Shown: positions 24,139-35,729 of the stretch, piece by piece
How the letters are laid out: every line of letters begins with the position of its first letter
How positions within the stretch are numbered: position 1 is the stretch's first letter
From: Saururus chinensis
Lineage: Eukaryota; Streptophyta; Magnoliopsida; Piperales; Saururaceae
Length of the DNA stretch: 64,000 bases
Direction of reading: 5' to 3'
NCBI GenBank assembly: GCA_035235625.1
Contig: CP141147.1
Location: forward strand, 13,443,001-13,507,000
The notes under the pieces: model-generated
Databases searched by the model: none
What the model was told of the DNA's origin: nothing
What the model saw: the letters and a program-made list of their open reading frames with translations, nothing else
Made by a program: the position numbers and the translations under genes

Positions 24139-24146
24139 TATTTATA
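24139..24146 (-). promoter_or_regulatory. TATA box of the 16434-24563 LTR
   Basis: TATAAATA in minus orientation, preceded by CCGTAT and followed by GAAAGGGCTGAG, about 420 bp from the LTR start. This spacing is normal for a U3 region. Confidence 0.6.
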
Positions 24147-24563
24147 ATACGGCTTGGGGTGTACATAAATAACTAGTGAGGTATGAATAGAGATTTGAGC
24201 TAAAAATGGGTATTTTAATCATTTGAACACTAATTAGACTTGGGAAAATTCTGAAATATTTTATAAAAGCTTGTGTTGATGCCTAGGTTAATTTGGTCCA
24301 AAAACGTCACAACTCGTGGGGCCCATAGGGGGCCCGCCAAACCCTAATTTTTGAAAATTTTAGTAAAAATAAAAAAATTCCCAAAAAATTCAAGTTTGAC
24401 CCAAAACCACTTAAAACTAATAATTGTAAAGTTTTTTTTTATTAAAAATATAAGAAACACTATTTATTTTCAAAACCACTGAATAAATTAGAAAACGCTT
24501 TAACCACACAATAACCGATAAATAATCATTAAAATAAACCGGTTTAAGATCAGGGATCTTACA

Positions 24564-26008
24564 ATCACCATTTTGCACCAATTTAGAAGAAGATTGTAAT
24601 CTTTGGGGAAAAAGAAGAGAAATAAGAGAAACACAATCGGAGTTGTCAAGTTCATCACCGTGTTTAGAATTGAAAGACTACTAAGGTTCAATAACCTTCG
24701 TTGGAATGTCTTTGTTAATGACTTTTCTACTTCTTAAAGTGGTGATGGACTTAGCATGCTCTTCTTGTGAACTTGAAGAATTTATAATTTCAATTACAAA
24801 TTGACTTTTAAGATTTGGTTGAGATTGAGAAGGAAACTTTTATTTTTCTTGAATGCTCAAAGTTGTGGTCAATTGAGTGATAGATGTCCTCAAGTCATTG
24901 ATGGCTTGCATTGTTTGGTTGCTGATTTATTCTTGACTTTGCATGAATATTTGCAATGCATCTTCAAGAGTCTTCTTGTGTGGTGGAACATAATTTGAAG
25001 AAGAAGGGGGTACCTGCACATTAGACTCATTTCTCCAACTAAAATTAGGATGATTTCTCCAATTAGGAGTATAGGTTTCAGAATAAGGAGAAGAAAAATG
25101 CCTTTTGTAAGTATTCATAGCATTTGCTTGAGTATGCAACACCTCTTGAAAAGCAGGGATTGTTGGACAATCATGTGTTTAAAGTCCATCAGTCTCACAT
25201 ATACTACAAATATCTTGTACTTTTTAAGAAGCTTTAGATATGTTTTCCTTATTAATTTCTATAGTCTCAACTTTTCTAGTTAAACTTACAATTTTTGTTT
25301 TTCTATCATCCTCTTCTTTAAGAAGGTACATGCCCCCCTTAGTTGCCACATTAGATTTTGTCTTATTACTACTTTCAAATTCATTAGAATCTTCCCATGA
25401 TTGAGTATTTTTAGCCAACACATCAAAATAGCCCCATGCTTCCTTAGGTTCTTTACTCAAAAATTTTCTATTACACATCATTTAAACAAATTGCCTCATT
25501 TGAGAAGCCAAGCCATTATAAAAGAAACTAATTGTACGTCATATTTCATATCCATGATTTGGGCAGAACAAAAAAAGTTCTTTAAATCTTTCCCAACATT
25601 GAAAGAAAGTCTCATTTTCTTTTTGGGAAAAATTCTTGACATTCTTTCTAAGTGTATTAGTTCTATGGGTGTGGAAAACTTTTTCAAAAATTCTCTTTAC
25701 ATTTTTTGCCATGTTCCAATGGATCTCGGCTTCAAAGAATTCAACCAATTTTTTGTCTTTTCTTTTAAAGAAAATAGAAAGAGTTTTAATATAATAACAT
25801 CATTTGAAACATTTTGGTTTCGCAAAGCTGCACAAACCTCTTCAAACTCTTTTAAACGTAAACATGGGCTTTCTAAATCTAAGACATGAAATTTGGGTAG
25901 TAATTGAATTACACCCAGCTTGAGTTCAAAACTACCCACATTAGTTGGAAAAATCATGTAAAAATGAGAACTTGACCTAGTTGGTTGCAAATAATCACGT
26001 AAGGTTTT
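24564..26008 (-). mobile_element. gag region of element A (fossil), resumed after the nested LTR
   Basis: Retrotransposon gag strings are LRDYLQPTRSSSHFYMIFPT, LFLFSLKEKTKNWLNSLKPR and ENETFFQCWERFKELFLFCP. The sequence parallels element B at 33840-35200 base by base. It ends abruptly at 26008, where the next LTR starts. The gag N-terminus is absent from this copy. Confidence 0.75.
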
Positions 26009-26550
26009 TGTAACACCCCGCTTTTCTAATCTCATTTAGCCTATAAGGTTAAAGGTAATTAGACAACCTTTAATATGTTTTGGAAGGTTTCGTAGGCTGA
26101 AACCTTCGTATACGTGTAGAGCTCGAAGAAACGAGCATAATGATTAGAAGAACGCATGAAATGGAGGTCAGGATTGGAAGTTACGACCTCAGGAAATGTA
26201 TAATATAGGGGGGACCCGCTTAGAAAGAGCACGATACACTACTTTAAGTGGGTTAGTATCGAAGGGCTCATCGATACGAGTCCAACGGTACCAAGAACGG
26301 GTGAATCTGAATCCGGGGTAAGAAATTACGCGTGTTTGATGTTTTAAGAGTAAAAATAAAAATAAAAGAAAAGAACGGTGCATGGCGCGTGACTGGCACA
26401 TGCTGCAGCACGTAGCCGGTGCGGCGCGGTAAACCGCAAGCACCGTGGGTTAACACGGGTGTGACCTGCACGGCTTCGGCAGGCACCTGAAACCAGCGAT
26501 GATGCCGGTTTTAGTGGTGCGGCACCGCGCTTTCGGTGCGGCTCAGGGGT

Positions 26551-26558
26551 TATAAATA
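26551..26558 (+). promoter_or_regulatory. TATA box of LTR D
   Basis: TATAAATA follows a GC-rich U3 holding the inverted motif GCACCG...CGGTGC (26523-26540) and sits about 540 bp from the LTR start. Confidence 0.6.
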
Positions 26559-26765
26559 CCCCCATTTCTCCTATTTTTCAACTGGAACTTCTCTCCCCCC
26601 CTTTCTAAGCATTTTGAGTCCAATTTAGCCCATCCAAGACCCATTTCCTACTAAATCAAACATGCTCTACACGATGGAGCGGTCCTTTTTTTGAGTTGGA
26701 GTCCATATAAGGAGGAAACGCCCCAAGACAAGGAGAGGTTCTGCCCGTTGTCCTCGAGCACCGAC

Positions 26766-28060
26766 TGATCGTTTATAATTAAACCCTTTGCAAGTGTACA
26801 AGGTAATTGTACTAGGATGAGTATTTAAGGGTTGTCGAACCTCAGGGACGGATGAATAATTACTAAATATAAAGAAGAATTTGCTGGTTTAAAACTAAAA
26901 CAACTTAAACTTAAATTAAGTAAAGGAAAAGAAAACAACTAGTTTAAAAACAAGAGATTAATGTGATGGAATTTACTTAGGAAATCGAATCCACTATAGA
27001 ACCGTAACAATTCCTTAACTTCTAATCTAAATCTAGTGTGAATATGAACAAGTATTCTCAGCTACAAGCTAGAATTACTTCAGAAAGAATCATTAATTAA
27101 TTTCCATGGCATGAACTATCTTCGACAATAGCACGAATCATCTACACTAAATAGCTATAGGCATGACCCATCTAATCTTAGTATAACTCATCCAAGTCCT
27201 TAATTATCTGAACATTAAAATTATTGTATGACCATCTCATCTAAATCACAGAAATTAGAATTGATAAAAATATCAAAACCACATCAATCTATCATCTACA
27301 AGACAATAAATCAATATAGAATTAAATAAACATTAAAAGCTCTTCCATTAAAAGGAAATCCTTATCATACAATTGTCATAATTCACAACTGAGATCTAAA
27401 TTAAAAAGAAAAGAAACTGAAACTTATCTATAGCTTCATCAACTCCTAAGTAAAAGAATAGTTTAGCCTTCCATGGTAGAAGAAAGTAATTGAATCTCCA
27501 TTAAAAGCTTTGGCTTCTTCTCCATCTTCTTCTTCCTTCTTCTCTTCAAAAAATCTACTTGTTCTCCCTTAATTTCGTGCCAAATAAGTCTTTATATAGG
27601 CATTAGATCCGTAAGAAAGAGTTGTATATGAGAAGGACTCAAAATTGGGTGAAATAAGGAATCTGCGCGTTATGCCGATCGATCGCCCTGCATGCCCGTT
27701 CGAACGCTTATATTGCATTTTGCATCAAAATCACGTTATCCCGTTCTAATGCCCTGCAGGGCCGTTCGAACGGCTACACTGTTTCTGCAATTTGGACAGT
27801 TTTTCTGGACAGTCCATTTTATGTTCATTAAGCTCTTTCTTTCATGTCCATATTAATTTCCAACTTGTTTATAACTCCGAAAAGTTGTCCAAATCACTTT
27901 AAAATATGTCAAGACTATTTTCATTTATTCCAAGTATCGTCCAAGAGTTCGATAAGCGCATATTACCTACAAAGCATAAAATATCTCATTTTAGACATGT
28001 AGAATATTACTAAAATTCCAACTTAATTCAAATGCATATCTAAACTACTAATAACTAGCT
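26766..28060 (-). mobile_element. Probable Athila/Tat-like LTR inserted in LTR D (borders uncertain)
   Basis: From TGATCGTTTATAATTAAACC the sequence carries a motif typical of this LTR class (CAAGTGTACAAGG, then GTCGAACCTCAGGGAC) that parallels GGTCGATCCACAGGG in the other Athila LTRs. A minus-strand TATA (CCTATATAAAGAC) lies near 27590-27602. I could not find a matching target duplication, so both ends are approximate. Confidence 0.5.
27673..27777. repeat. Paired GTTCGAAC palindrome cluster
   Basis: Contains CCCGTTCGAACGC (27696-27708) and GCCCTGCAGGGCCGTTCGAA followed by CGGCTAC (27750-27777). The second block combines the palindromes GCCCTGCAGGGC and CCGTTCGAACGG. It lies just upstream of the minus-strand TATA of this LTR. 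Confidence 0.75.
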
Positions 28061-29891
28061 TAAGAGTAAGTGGAGAGGTTTGCGTGTAAATTAAACCTTT
28101 GGCGCGGAGAAAGGGCTTCGACGCGCAAAAAGGGGTTCTGTACCTAAAATATGCCTTTGGCACATAAGTCGAGGCTTTGGTGTGTAAAATAAAGCTTCAA
28201 CGCTTGAAGGGAGACTTCGGTGCAAAAAAGGTGGGTGCGAAGTGTTTACTAGCATTTGGGAGCAGTAGGGGAGGCGTGGCGCATGTAGGGGAGTGGCAGT
28301 GCGTGAAAAATGAGTCTGATGTGTGATTAATTAAAAAATTTATAAATGAATAGTGGATCGTGGCTGAAAAGCCATGACCCATCTGTTCATTCTAGAAATT
28401 CTAGAAACTCTAGAAAACCTCCAGTCCGTGGAGAAAATCGATGGCTTTTCCGAACCCTCCATTGCTCCTCCTCCATTGTCGGAATCTGCCATTTCTTGCC
28501 AGATCTAGCTTCACCCGGCTGCCAGGAGTCTGGTGGTACCGACTAGATCTGCCGTCTCCACTTTGCTTCTCCTCGCGCTACCGGAATTTGGCTCGTTTTT
28601 CACCATTTTGGCCATTTGGAGCATTGGGGCACTGTTTGGCCACCGCTGTGCGCCATTTTCGGCCGGCCACCACCTCTCCACCACTCCTCCAGTCAGAGGC
28701 TTCCTCCCCACACCCTCCTTTCTGCTCTTCGGCCATCCCCCATCCGTCGGTTTCTGTTTTGCACCCATAAAACCCACTGATTGGGATAGCAAATAGTGCT
28801 GTCCGCAGTCGTGTGCCCTTGCCGGTGGCCATGGCTGGCCATTGTCACCTTGTTTATCCTCCTCCTCACCTCTCTACCTTAACCCACACCCCTCTAGCTC
28901 TTATACGTGGGTTTCAGCCTCTGTAAACACGATTTTCGACCTCTACCCGGGACGGTTTTGGCTTTCAATGATTCACCATGATGCCTGGTGACTGACGGTG
29001 GAGCTAGACACCGCACGGAATTTGGGTTTGCATATCAGCCCTTTTGGGCGTAGTGTTCACCCCCGACTACCTCTTGTACATGTTAACGGGAGGCATGGAG
29101 ATCGACGGGCGTTGAATCGGGACTAGACCATTCATCGTGTAAACCCTCGACAAGCCTATGACACTTTCGCACCTAGGGGCAGCTCGTTTTATAGAAAGTG
29201 ACGCTTGGGTTCGCCGAATTTGCCACAGATGCCACCATAGTTTTATGCCCCAACAACATTCGTATGCTCGGGAAGAGAGGTAGGGGGCGTTGCACTTGTA
29301 ATTCCATCGTAGCGTGCTTGGTATGTTAGAATGCATGTTAAGGCCAATATAATTACATGCTTCATAATGCGTAATGCTATGGATATCGCGTGTAATGGTA
29401 TGATATTAGCTTATGCGAATGCTAATTAAATGACATGTTATCGGCTCGATGAATAATGGATTGTACATGTTTGTAATGCAATTATTTGCATGCTAGTAAG
29501 ATAATTTATATGCATGCCTATGCATGCATATGCGGGATGTGCTATAATTGTAAGTAGTGTTTGGTTAGATGTGTGTGGATTGACATGCGGAATGGTGGAT
29601 GTTTATATCGATAGCATCGATATGTGTAAGCATGATGGGCTAAAGTTACTTTGTATTGAATCAGGCTTTGATGCAATGAGCGGAAAGCTTCAAGGTTTTG
29701 GCGCAAATGGACTTAGTTTCGAGTTTATTGGGAGACTATATGATAGTATGATTTCAGAGGAAAATTACAAGAGCATAAAATATTTAATTCAAATTAGAAT
29801 GTTAAATAAAACTAAAATGTTAACTTTGTGAGTTTGAGACTTTAGTAGTTAGATGGATTAAGTTTCGTGGTTGAGCTAGCCGGAGATTAAT
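28061..29891 (+). mobile_element. Middle part of LTR D (leader-like)
   Basis: GC-richer, pyrimidine-rich sequence at 28440-28860 resembling the GC-rich leader of LTR C in reverse. A 9-bp triplicate (attctagaa, attctagaa, actctagaa) lies at 28389-28415. Open frames here show no recognisable domain. Confidence 0.5.
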
Positions 29892-31321
29892 TGTTGTTAC
29901 GTCTGAAACAAGACTATGAAGAAGTCAAATTCAGATTTATTTTACTTACCAATTGTAGTAGACAAGGTCGATCCACAGGGAAAGCTTTATGCAACAAAGA
30001 AAACTATTACGAAAAAAATAGAGAAAGGAAAACTAAGAAAGAAAGAGTAGAAGAGTATTGAGGCAATATAGAGTTAAGAAATCAAGATGAGAAAACACTA
30101 AGGCATTAAGGATCATTGTAACATCTAATGATGTTCTTCATGTATCATGTTATCTCAGTTAGAATCGAATGACAATTCTATCTAACTGGAAGATATGAAC
30201 ATTAAAATTGAAAATAAAAATAAAAATGCTTTGGATAGATGAAGGATAAAAATAATTGTCTCTTAAAGATTTCTATGTATCCAAATCACAAAAGATCAAA
30301 AAGGAGAGCCTTCAAGCATCTTATGTATCCAAATCACAAAGAAACAAGAAGAAGAACAATATTAAATAAATATCACTTCAAATAAACAAGACTTACTTGA
30401 AACCATTGATGAAACATGAATTGAACTCCTAAATTGTTACAAATCACCTCTAGCCTTAGCTTGAGAGCTTAGAAAGCCATTACAATAAAACTAAAAATAA
30501 AAATACAAAAGTAGAGAAGAAAATAGGAGAGGAGAGCTCCAAAGAGGAGGGGATTAGTCATTTATCACGTCCACCCCTCTATTTATAGGAATAGAAGGGG
30601 TTGCTTCAAAGAGGAAAGTGAAATCATATCTCTAGATTGCATCCTGATTGATTGCCTGATTGGTTGCTTCTTTGGCAATGATTAGATACTAAATCATCAA
30701 TGATTCATTCAGCAAATAAGTATCTTTGAATCTTCCTTTAGTTAACCAATCAGCCTCCTTGTCTTTCCTTATGTGTATCAATCATAATCAATGAAAATAT
30801 TCTTCATGTGCTGGCCTCGGGTTAGTTTACTAGATGTCTCTTTACATACCGAATTCGACCCATGAATCTTCTAAATTTGGAATTTCTTCCTGAAATATCA
30901 TTTGTCGCTATGAAAGTCTTCTTTCCAATGCCACTAGAATCGTATCCATCCAAATTATACATAAAAAGATATGATCGAAATACTAAGGCTCTATCAATCT
31001 GTCCGAATCAGCTTCTTTCCTAATTTAGTCCTCTTCATACAAATCTCAAATCAAACGGGTCCACAAGGTTGTGTTCGACCATTCCATGCATGTTTAGACC
31101 ATTAGGAGCCCATTCTTGACTTTCAAATAGCTTTGGGTAGATGGGTTTTACTTCCTCTTCTACTTAGATCCTGTTAAAGCCTGTTTAGACATGTAAATTC
31201 AATTAAGGTCCAACTAACTTATTCAAAACATAAATAGCCCAAATTAGCAATGAATTAACATAAAATAAGATTGCAATTTAAAATTTGAAAACATTTATTT
31301 GAACATTATTTTAGTGCATCA
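29892..31321 (-). mobile_element. 3' LTR of element B
   Basis: 1,430 bp, nearly identical to 35730-37161. The internal neighbour at 31322 is the polypurine-type aataccctcaaacc. The corresponding TATA lies at 30582-30588. Confidence 0.9.
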
Positions 31322-33062
31322 AATACCCTCAAACCTACTTTTTGCTAGTCCTCGAGCAAAACAAAAATTAAAATAATAGAAAACAAAACTAACTACTCCA
31401 CTTTCGCAGGAAATCTCGATTGCATTTAGCATATGCAACAAGCCTTTAAACCCCTAGCTTACACTAGTGGACGAGTTGTGTCTCGTAAGGGTTTGCAGTG
31501 AATCTACCCGCAAAATTCAAAACTAGAATGATAAAAGAAAATTAAAATTAAAACCACATCAAATTTACAAATCAACTCCTCCTAAACATGTGACTTCAAT
31601 TAGTAAAATCAATCATGCATAATAAAACTTGTCTTCTGAAACAATAATTTATTCCAACAACTTCATATTGGTGGGAAGTACTCATACATAGATAATAGTT
31701 TTAGAAAAACAGACATTGCCAAGTAATTATACAATCCCATTCTCATAAATCGAACAACTCAATGTGTCTCATGTCCACTCAGTAATTTCAATTTTTAATA
31801 CTAAAAAATAGATATTAGCATCCATTCATCTTCAAGAGATCATAATAGAGAATCATGCAAAACATTCTTTGAAAAGTAAAACAACCTAGATCACCTGATA
31901 ACTCATTCAAGATTTAATTGCATAATGTCCTACTAGAATTTTATGCTCATCTCACATGACATGTGTAAGGCTTAGCCTTTTTAAGCTTTCTATAAGATTC
32001 ATGTAACAAGTGTTGGGCCAGTGACTCCCAATCCAATTTGCTTAGGGCACTAGGTGTTAAAGTACCCCTCAGGCTTAATAACTTGAACCAAATAGGCTTT
32101 AAGGCTATGCATGTCATAAATTAGTCAATTCTACCTTTTGACTCGAACACCCTATTCTTAGTGAGGCACGCCGAGTCCCGGTCTACTCAATAGAGTGACT
32201 TTAATTCTTTAGAATTTTTCATTCTTTTTCTTTGCACATTTTTTTTATTTTTCTTTCTTGAGCACATTATACAATCAACTTGAATTGTGTTGACAAAAAG
32301 TCCTCGACTGTTCTACAAACCAAGAATAGTGAAGCTCAAAACTCTATCATGATAACATGAATACTACTAGATCATGCCAAAGTTTTACTCTCATAAGAAA
32401 ATAATTACTTAGATTCAATGATATCCACCAAGATGTAAGACTATAATCAAAGGCTTGAATTCTCACTTAGGCAAATGTCTTTCTTTATTTTTTTCAAAAT
32501 AGGAGCACAAGAAACCAATATGAAGTAATCAGAACTCAAAATCATTAAATATGTCAAGTCATATACTAAGCAATATGATGTCATTAAATATAGTCACATG
32601 TCTAAAATAAGCATCAATGTAATAAGCAATAACATAAATCTAATTAATTTTTTTCATTTTTTTCATTTTTTAAATAAAAAAATTCATGATAGAAAAATAT
32701 CTTTCTTTACCCCTAAACCTAAACTAAACATTGTCCTCAATGTATAAAAGAAAATAAATGCAATGCTTAATCTAAGAAAAGAGGAAAGAAGATATAATAT
32801 ATCAGTTGATGTGCTCATGTACATAGCTATCAAAAGAAAAATAGTCAATAAAGCACAAGCATAATCACATTAGGTAAATCAATAATGAATCATATAAGCC
32901 CACCCTAATAATGATTGAAGCAATCAATAAATATAATAAACTAAAAACTAACTAAAGAAAAAAACTAACTATTAAACAAAAATAACTATCAAAACCAAAA
33001 GTAGGTTGCCTCCCAGGAGCGCTAAGTTTACTGTCTTCAGCCAGACACACCTCTATCTAAAC
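31322..33062 (-). mobile_element. 3' non-coding region of element B
   Basis: No coding domain. It carries the markers GAGGACAATGTTTAGTTTAG (minus strand, about 32718-32740) and TTGCCTCCCAGGAGCGCTAA (33005-33024). The second lies directly beside the protease, whereas in A and F it is close to the 3' LTR, so the internal order differs between the elements. Confidence 0.65.
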
Positions 33063-33839
33063 TCATCTAGGGTCCTTCAAAGAAATTATCTTCTCTTTAT
33101 CAATTCTAATCAAATTAGAGTGAATTAAGCAAATATTTAGTGGATCATCAGAATAAATAAAAGGAAAAACATCCTCCACTAAACTCTCAACCATGTCAAC
33201 CTCAAAAGTTTCGTCGAAGTCTGATGGTTGTCTACTGGTATCAAATACATTTAACTCACATGTCAAGTTCCCAAAAGAAAGCCTCATCACTCCATTCCGA
33301 CAATTTATTAGAGCATTAGATGTAGCAAGGAATGGACGACCTAAAATCACAGGGATTTGTGAAGATGCATTTGAAACCGGTTGCGTGTCTAAAACAATGA
33401 AGTCCACTGGAAAATAGAATTTGTCCACTTGAACAAGGACATCTTCCACTATTCCTCTTGGCCTTTTGATTAAGCAATCAGCAAGTTGAAGTGTCATGTT
33501 GGTGGGTTTCAAATCTGATAGACCTAATTGCTTATAAACAGAAAAAGGTAAAAGATTTACACTTACCCCAAGATCAAGCAAAGTTTTTTCAATTCTATAA
33601 TTTCCAATTATACAAGATATGGTTGGACAACCAGGATCTTTATATTTGGGTGGGGTGTTTTGTTGCAAAATTGCACTTACTTGTTCTGTCAAAAATGTCT
33701 TCTTTTGTACATGTAGCTTACGCTTGATTGTACAAAGGTCTTTCAAAAATTTAGCATAAAATGGAATTTGTTTTATGGAATCTAAGAGAGGAATGTTAAT
33801 CTTCACTTGTTTGAAAATTTCAAGAATATCACCATTTGG
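33063..33839 (-). mobile_element. Protease region of element B
   Basis: Part of a 370-codon open stretch. The aspartic protease signature LLDLGVSVNLLPFSVYKQLG lies near 33535-33600, followed by DFIVLDTQPVSN and VILGRPFLATSNALIN. The frame ends at 33063 just before the 3' non-coding region, where RT would normally follow. Confidence 0.8.
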
Positions 33840-35269
33840 CACCAATTTAGAAGAAGATTGTAATCTTTGAGGAAAAGGAGGAGGAATTGGAGCAACACAA
33901 TCAGAGTTGTTAAGTTCATCACCATGTTTTGAATTCAAAGACTCCTTAGGTTCAACAACCTTCATTGGAATGTCTTTGTTAATGACTTTTCCACTTCTCA
34001 AAGTAGTGATGAACTTAGCATGCTCTTCTTGTGAACTTGAAGAATTTAAATTTTCAATTACAAATTGACCTTTAGGATTTTGTTGAGGTTGAGTAGCAAA
34101 CTTCTTTTTTTCTTGAGTGCTCAAAGTTGTGGTCAATTGAGTGATAGAAGTCTTTAAGTCATTGATGGCTTGCATTGTTTGGTTGTTGATTATTGCTTGA
34201 CCTGCATATTAGACTCATTTCTCCAACTAAAGTTGGGATGATTTCTCCAATTAGGAGTGTAAGTTTCAGAATAAGGAGATGAAAAAGGCCTTTTGTAGGT
34301 ATAAATAGCATTTGCTTGAGTATGCAACACCTCTTGAAAAGCAGGGATTGTTGGCCAATCCTGTGTTTGATGTCCATCACTCTCACATATACTACAAATA
34401 TCTTGTGCTTTTGGAGAAGCTTTAGACATGTTTTCCCTAATAATTTCCATAGCCTCAACTTTTCTAGTTAAACTTGTAATTTTCGCTTTTACATCATCCT
34501 CTTCTTTAAAAAGGTACATGCCCCCCTTAGTTGTCCCATTAGATTTAGTCTTATTACTACTTTCAAATTCATTAGAATCTTACCATGATTGAGCATTTTC
34601 AGCTAACACATCAAAATAGTCCCATGCTTCCTCAGGTTCTTTACTAAAAAATTCTCCATTACACATCATATCAACAAATTGCCTCATTTGAGAAGTCAAA
34701 CCATTATAAAAGAAACTAATTGTACGCCATATTTCATATCCATGATGTGGGCACAACAATAAAAGTTCTTTAAATCTTTCCCAACATTGAAAAAAAGTCT
34801 CATTTTCTTTTTGTGAAAAATTCATGATGTTCTTTCTAAGTGTATTAGTTCTATGGGTGGGGAAAAACTTTTTCAAAAATTCTCTCTGCATTTCTTGCCA
34901 TGTTCCAATGGATCTTGGCTTGAAAGAATTCAACCAATTTTTTGCTTTTTCCTTTAAAGAAAATGGAAAGAGTTTTAATCGAATAACATCATTTGAAACA
35001 TTTTGGTTTGGCAAAGTTGCACAAACCTCTTCAAACTCTTTTAAATGCAAATATGGGCTTTCTGAATCTAAGCCATGAAATTTGGGTAGTAATTGAATTA
35101 CACCCGGCTTGAGTTCAAAACCACCCACATTAATTGGAAAAATCATGCAAGAAGGAGAACTTGACCTAATTGGTTGCAAATAATCACGCAAGGTTTTAAC
35201 TTGAATATTTTGTGCATTATTATCTCCATTATCACTTCTTAGTTCCTCATTATTTCTTAGATCCTCCAT
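33840..35269 (-). mobile_element. gag region of element B
   Basis: From an ATG at 35269 (MEDLRNNEELRSDNGDNNAQ) it includes the retrotransposon gag core (KLFPFSLKEKAKNWLNSFKP, ETFFQCWERFKELLLLCPHH) and a zinc-knuckle-like stretch (DICSICESDGHQTQ) near 34380. It would make the particle protein. Two long open stretches cover it. Confidence 0.8.
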
Positions 35270-35706
35270 TGTATCAAAATAAAGATAATTTTTAAAAGAT
35301 TTGTTCACTCTTTTCGATTGTCCAGAATTATCACGAACCCATGTGAGCATGAAACAACAATATATTTTTTTGTTTTTGGTAACAAACAAAAGTAAAAGTG
35401 CAAAAATTAAATGACAAAATATAAAAAGTTAGAGAGTTAGAAGTTAATAGAGAAAAATTAAAATTGCAAAATAAGGCCAAATGCACTATCAAGGTACATG
35501 TTTGATCCCGAAAAAATTTTCGGTAGTAACGTGGGTAGTGCCTCCGGTCTCAAAAAAAAGAAAAATTATAGAATTTAAGTACTAAAAGTAAATGACATAA
35601 AGTAAATGACTGAATTTTAAAAGTTAGTGTGCAAAAATAAAAGTTAGAGAATTAGTAAAGTTAGAGTGAGTTTTTTTTTTCGTAACGGATTCTTGTCACA
35701 TGTTGC

Positions 35707-35729
35707 AATCCCGGGCAATGACGCCAATT
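35707..35729 (-). promoter_or_regulatory. Primer binding site of element B
   Basis: On the minus strand TTGGCGTCATTGCCCGGGAT directly follows the LTR. It is close to the complement of the tRNA-Asp 3' end (TGGCGCCGTTGCCGGGGA), the usual primer of Athila elements. Confidence 0.8.

Larger units (their letters stand above)
16434..24563 (-). mobile_element. Solo LTR inserted in the protease/gag region of element A; itself split at 17381-22107
   Basis: On the minus strand it runs TGTAAGATCCC ... CCGGGGCGTGATA. The flanks are gtcac (16429-16433) and atcac (24564-24568); the uninterrupted relative B reads atatcaccatttgg here, so the duplication is atcac with one change. Without the inner LTR it is about 3.4 kb. 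A minus-strand TATAAATA lies at 24139-24146. No coding region is seen. The bases near 16900-16930 (gggtgagtata on the plus strand) recur in the LTR ending at 62166, suggesting a chromovirus-type family. Confidence 0.7.
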
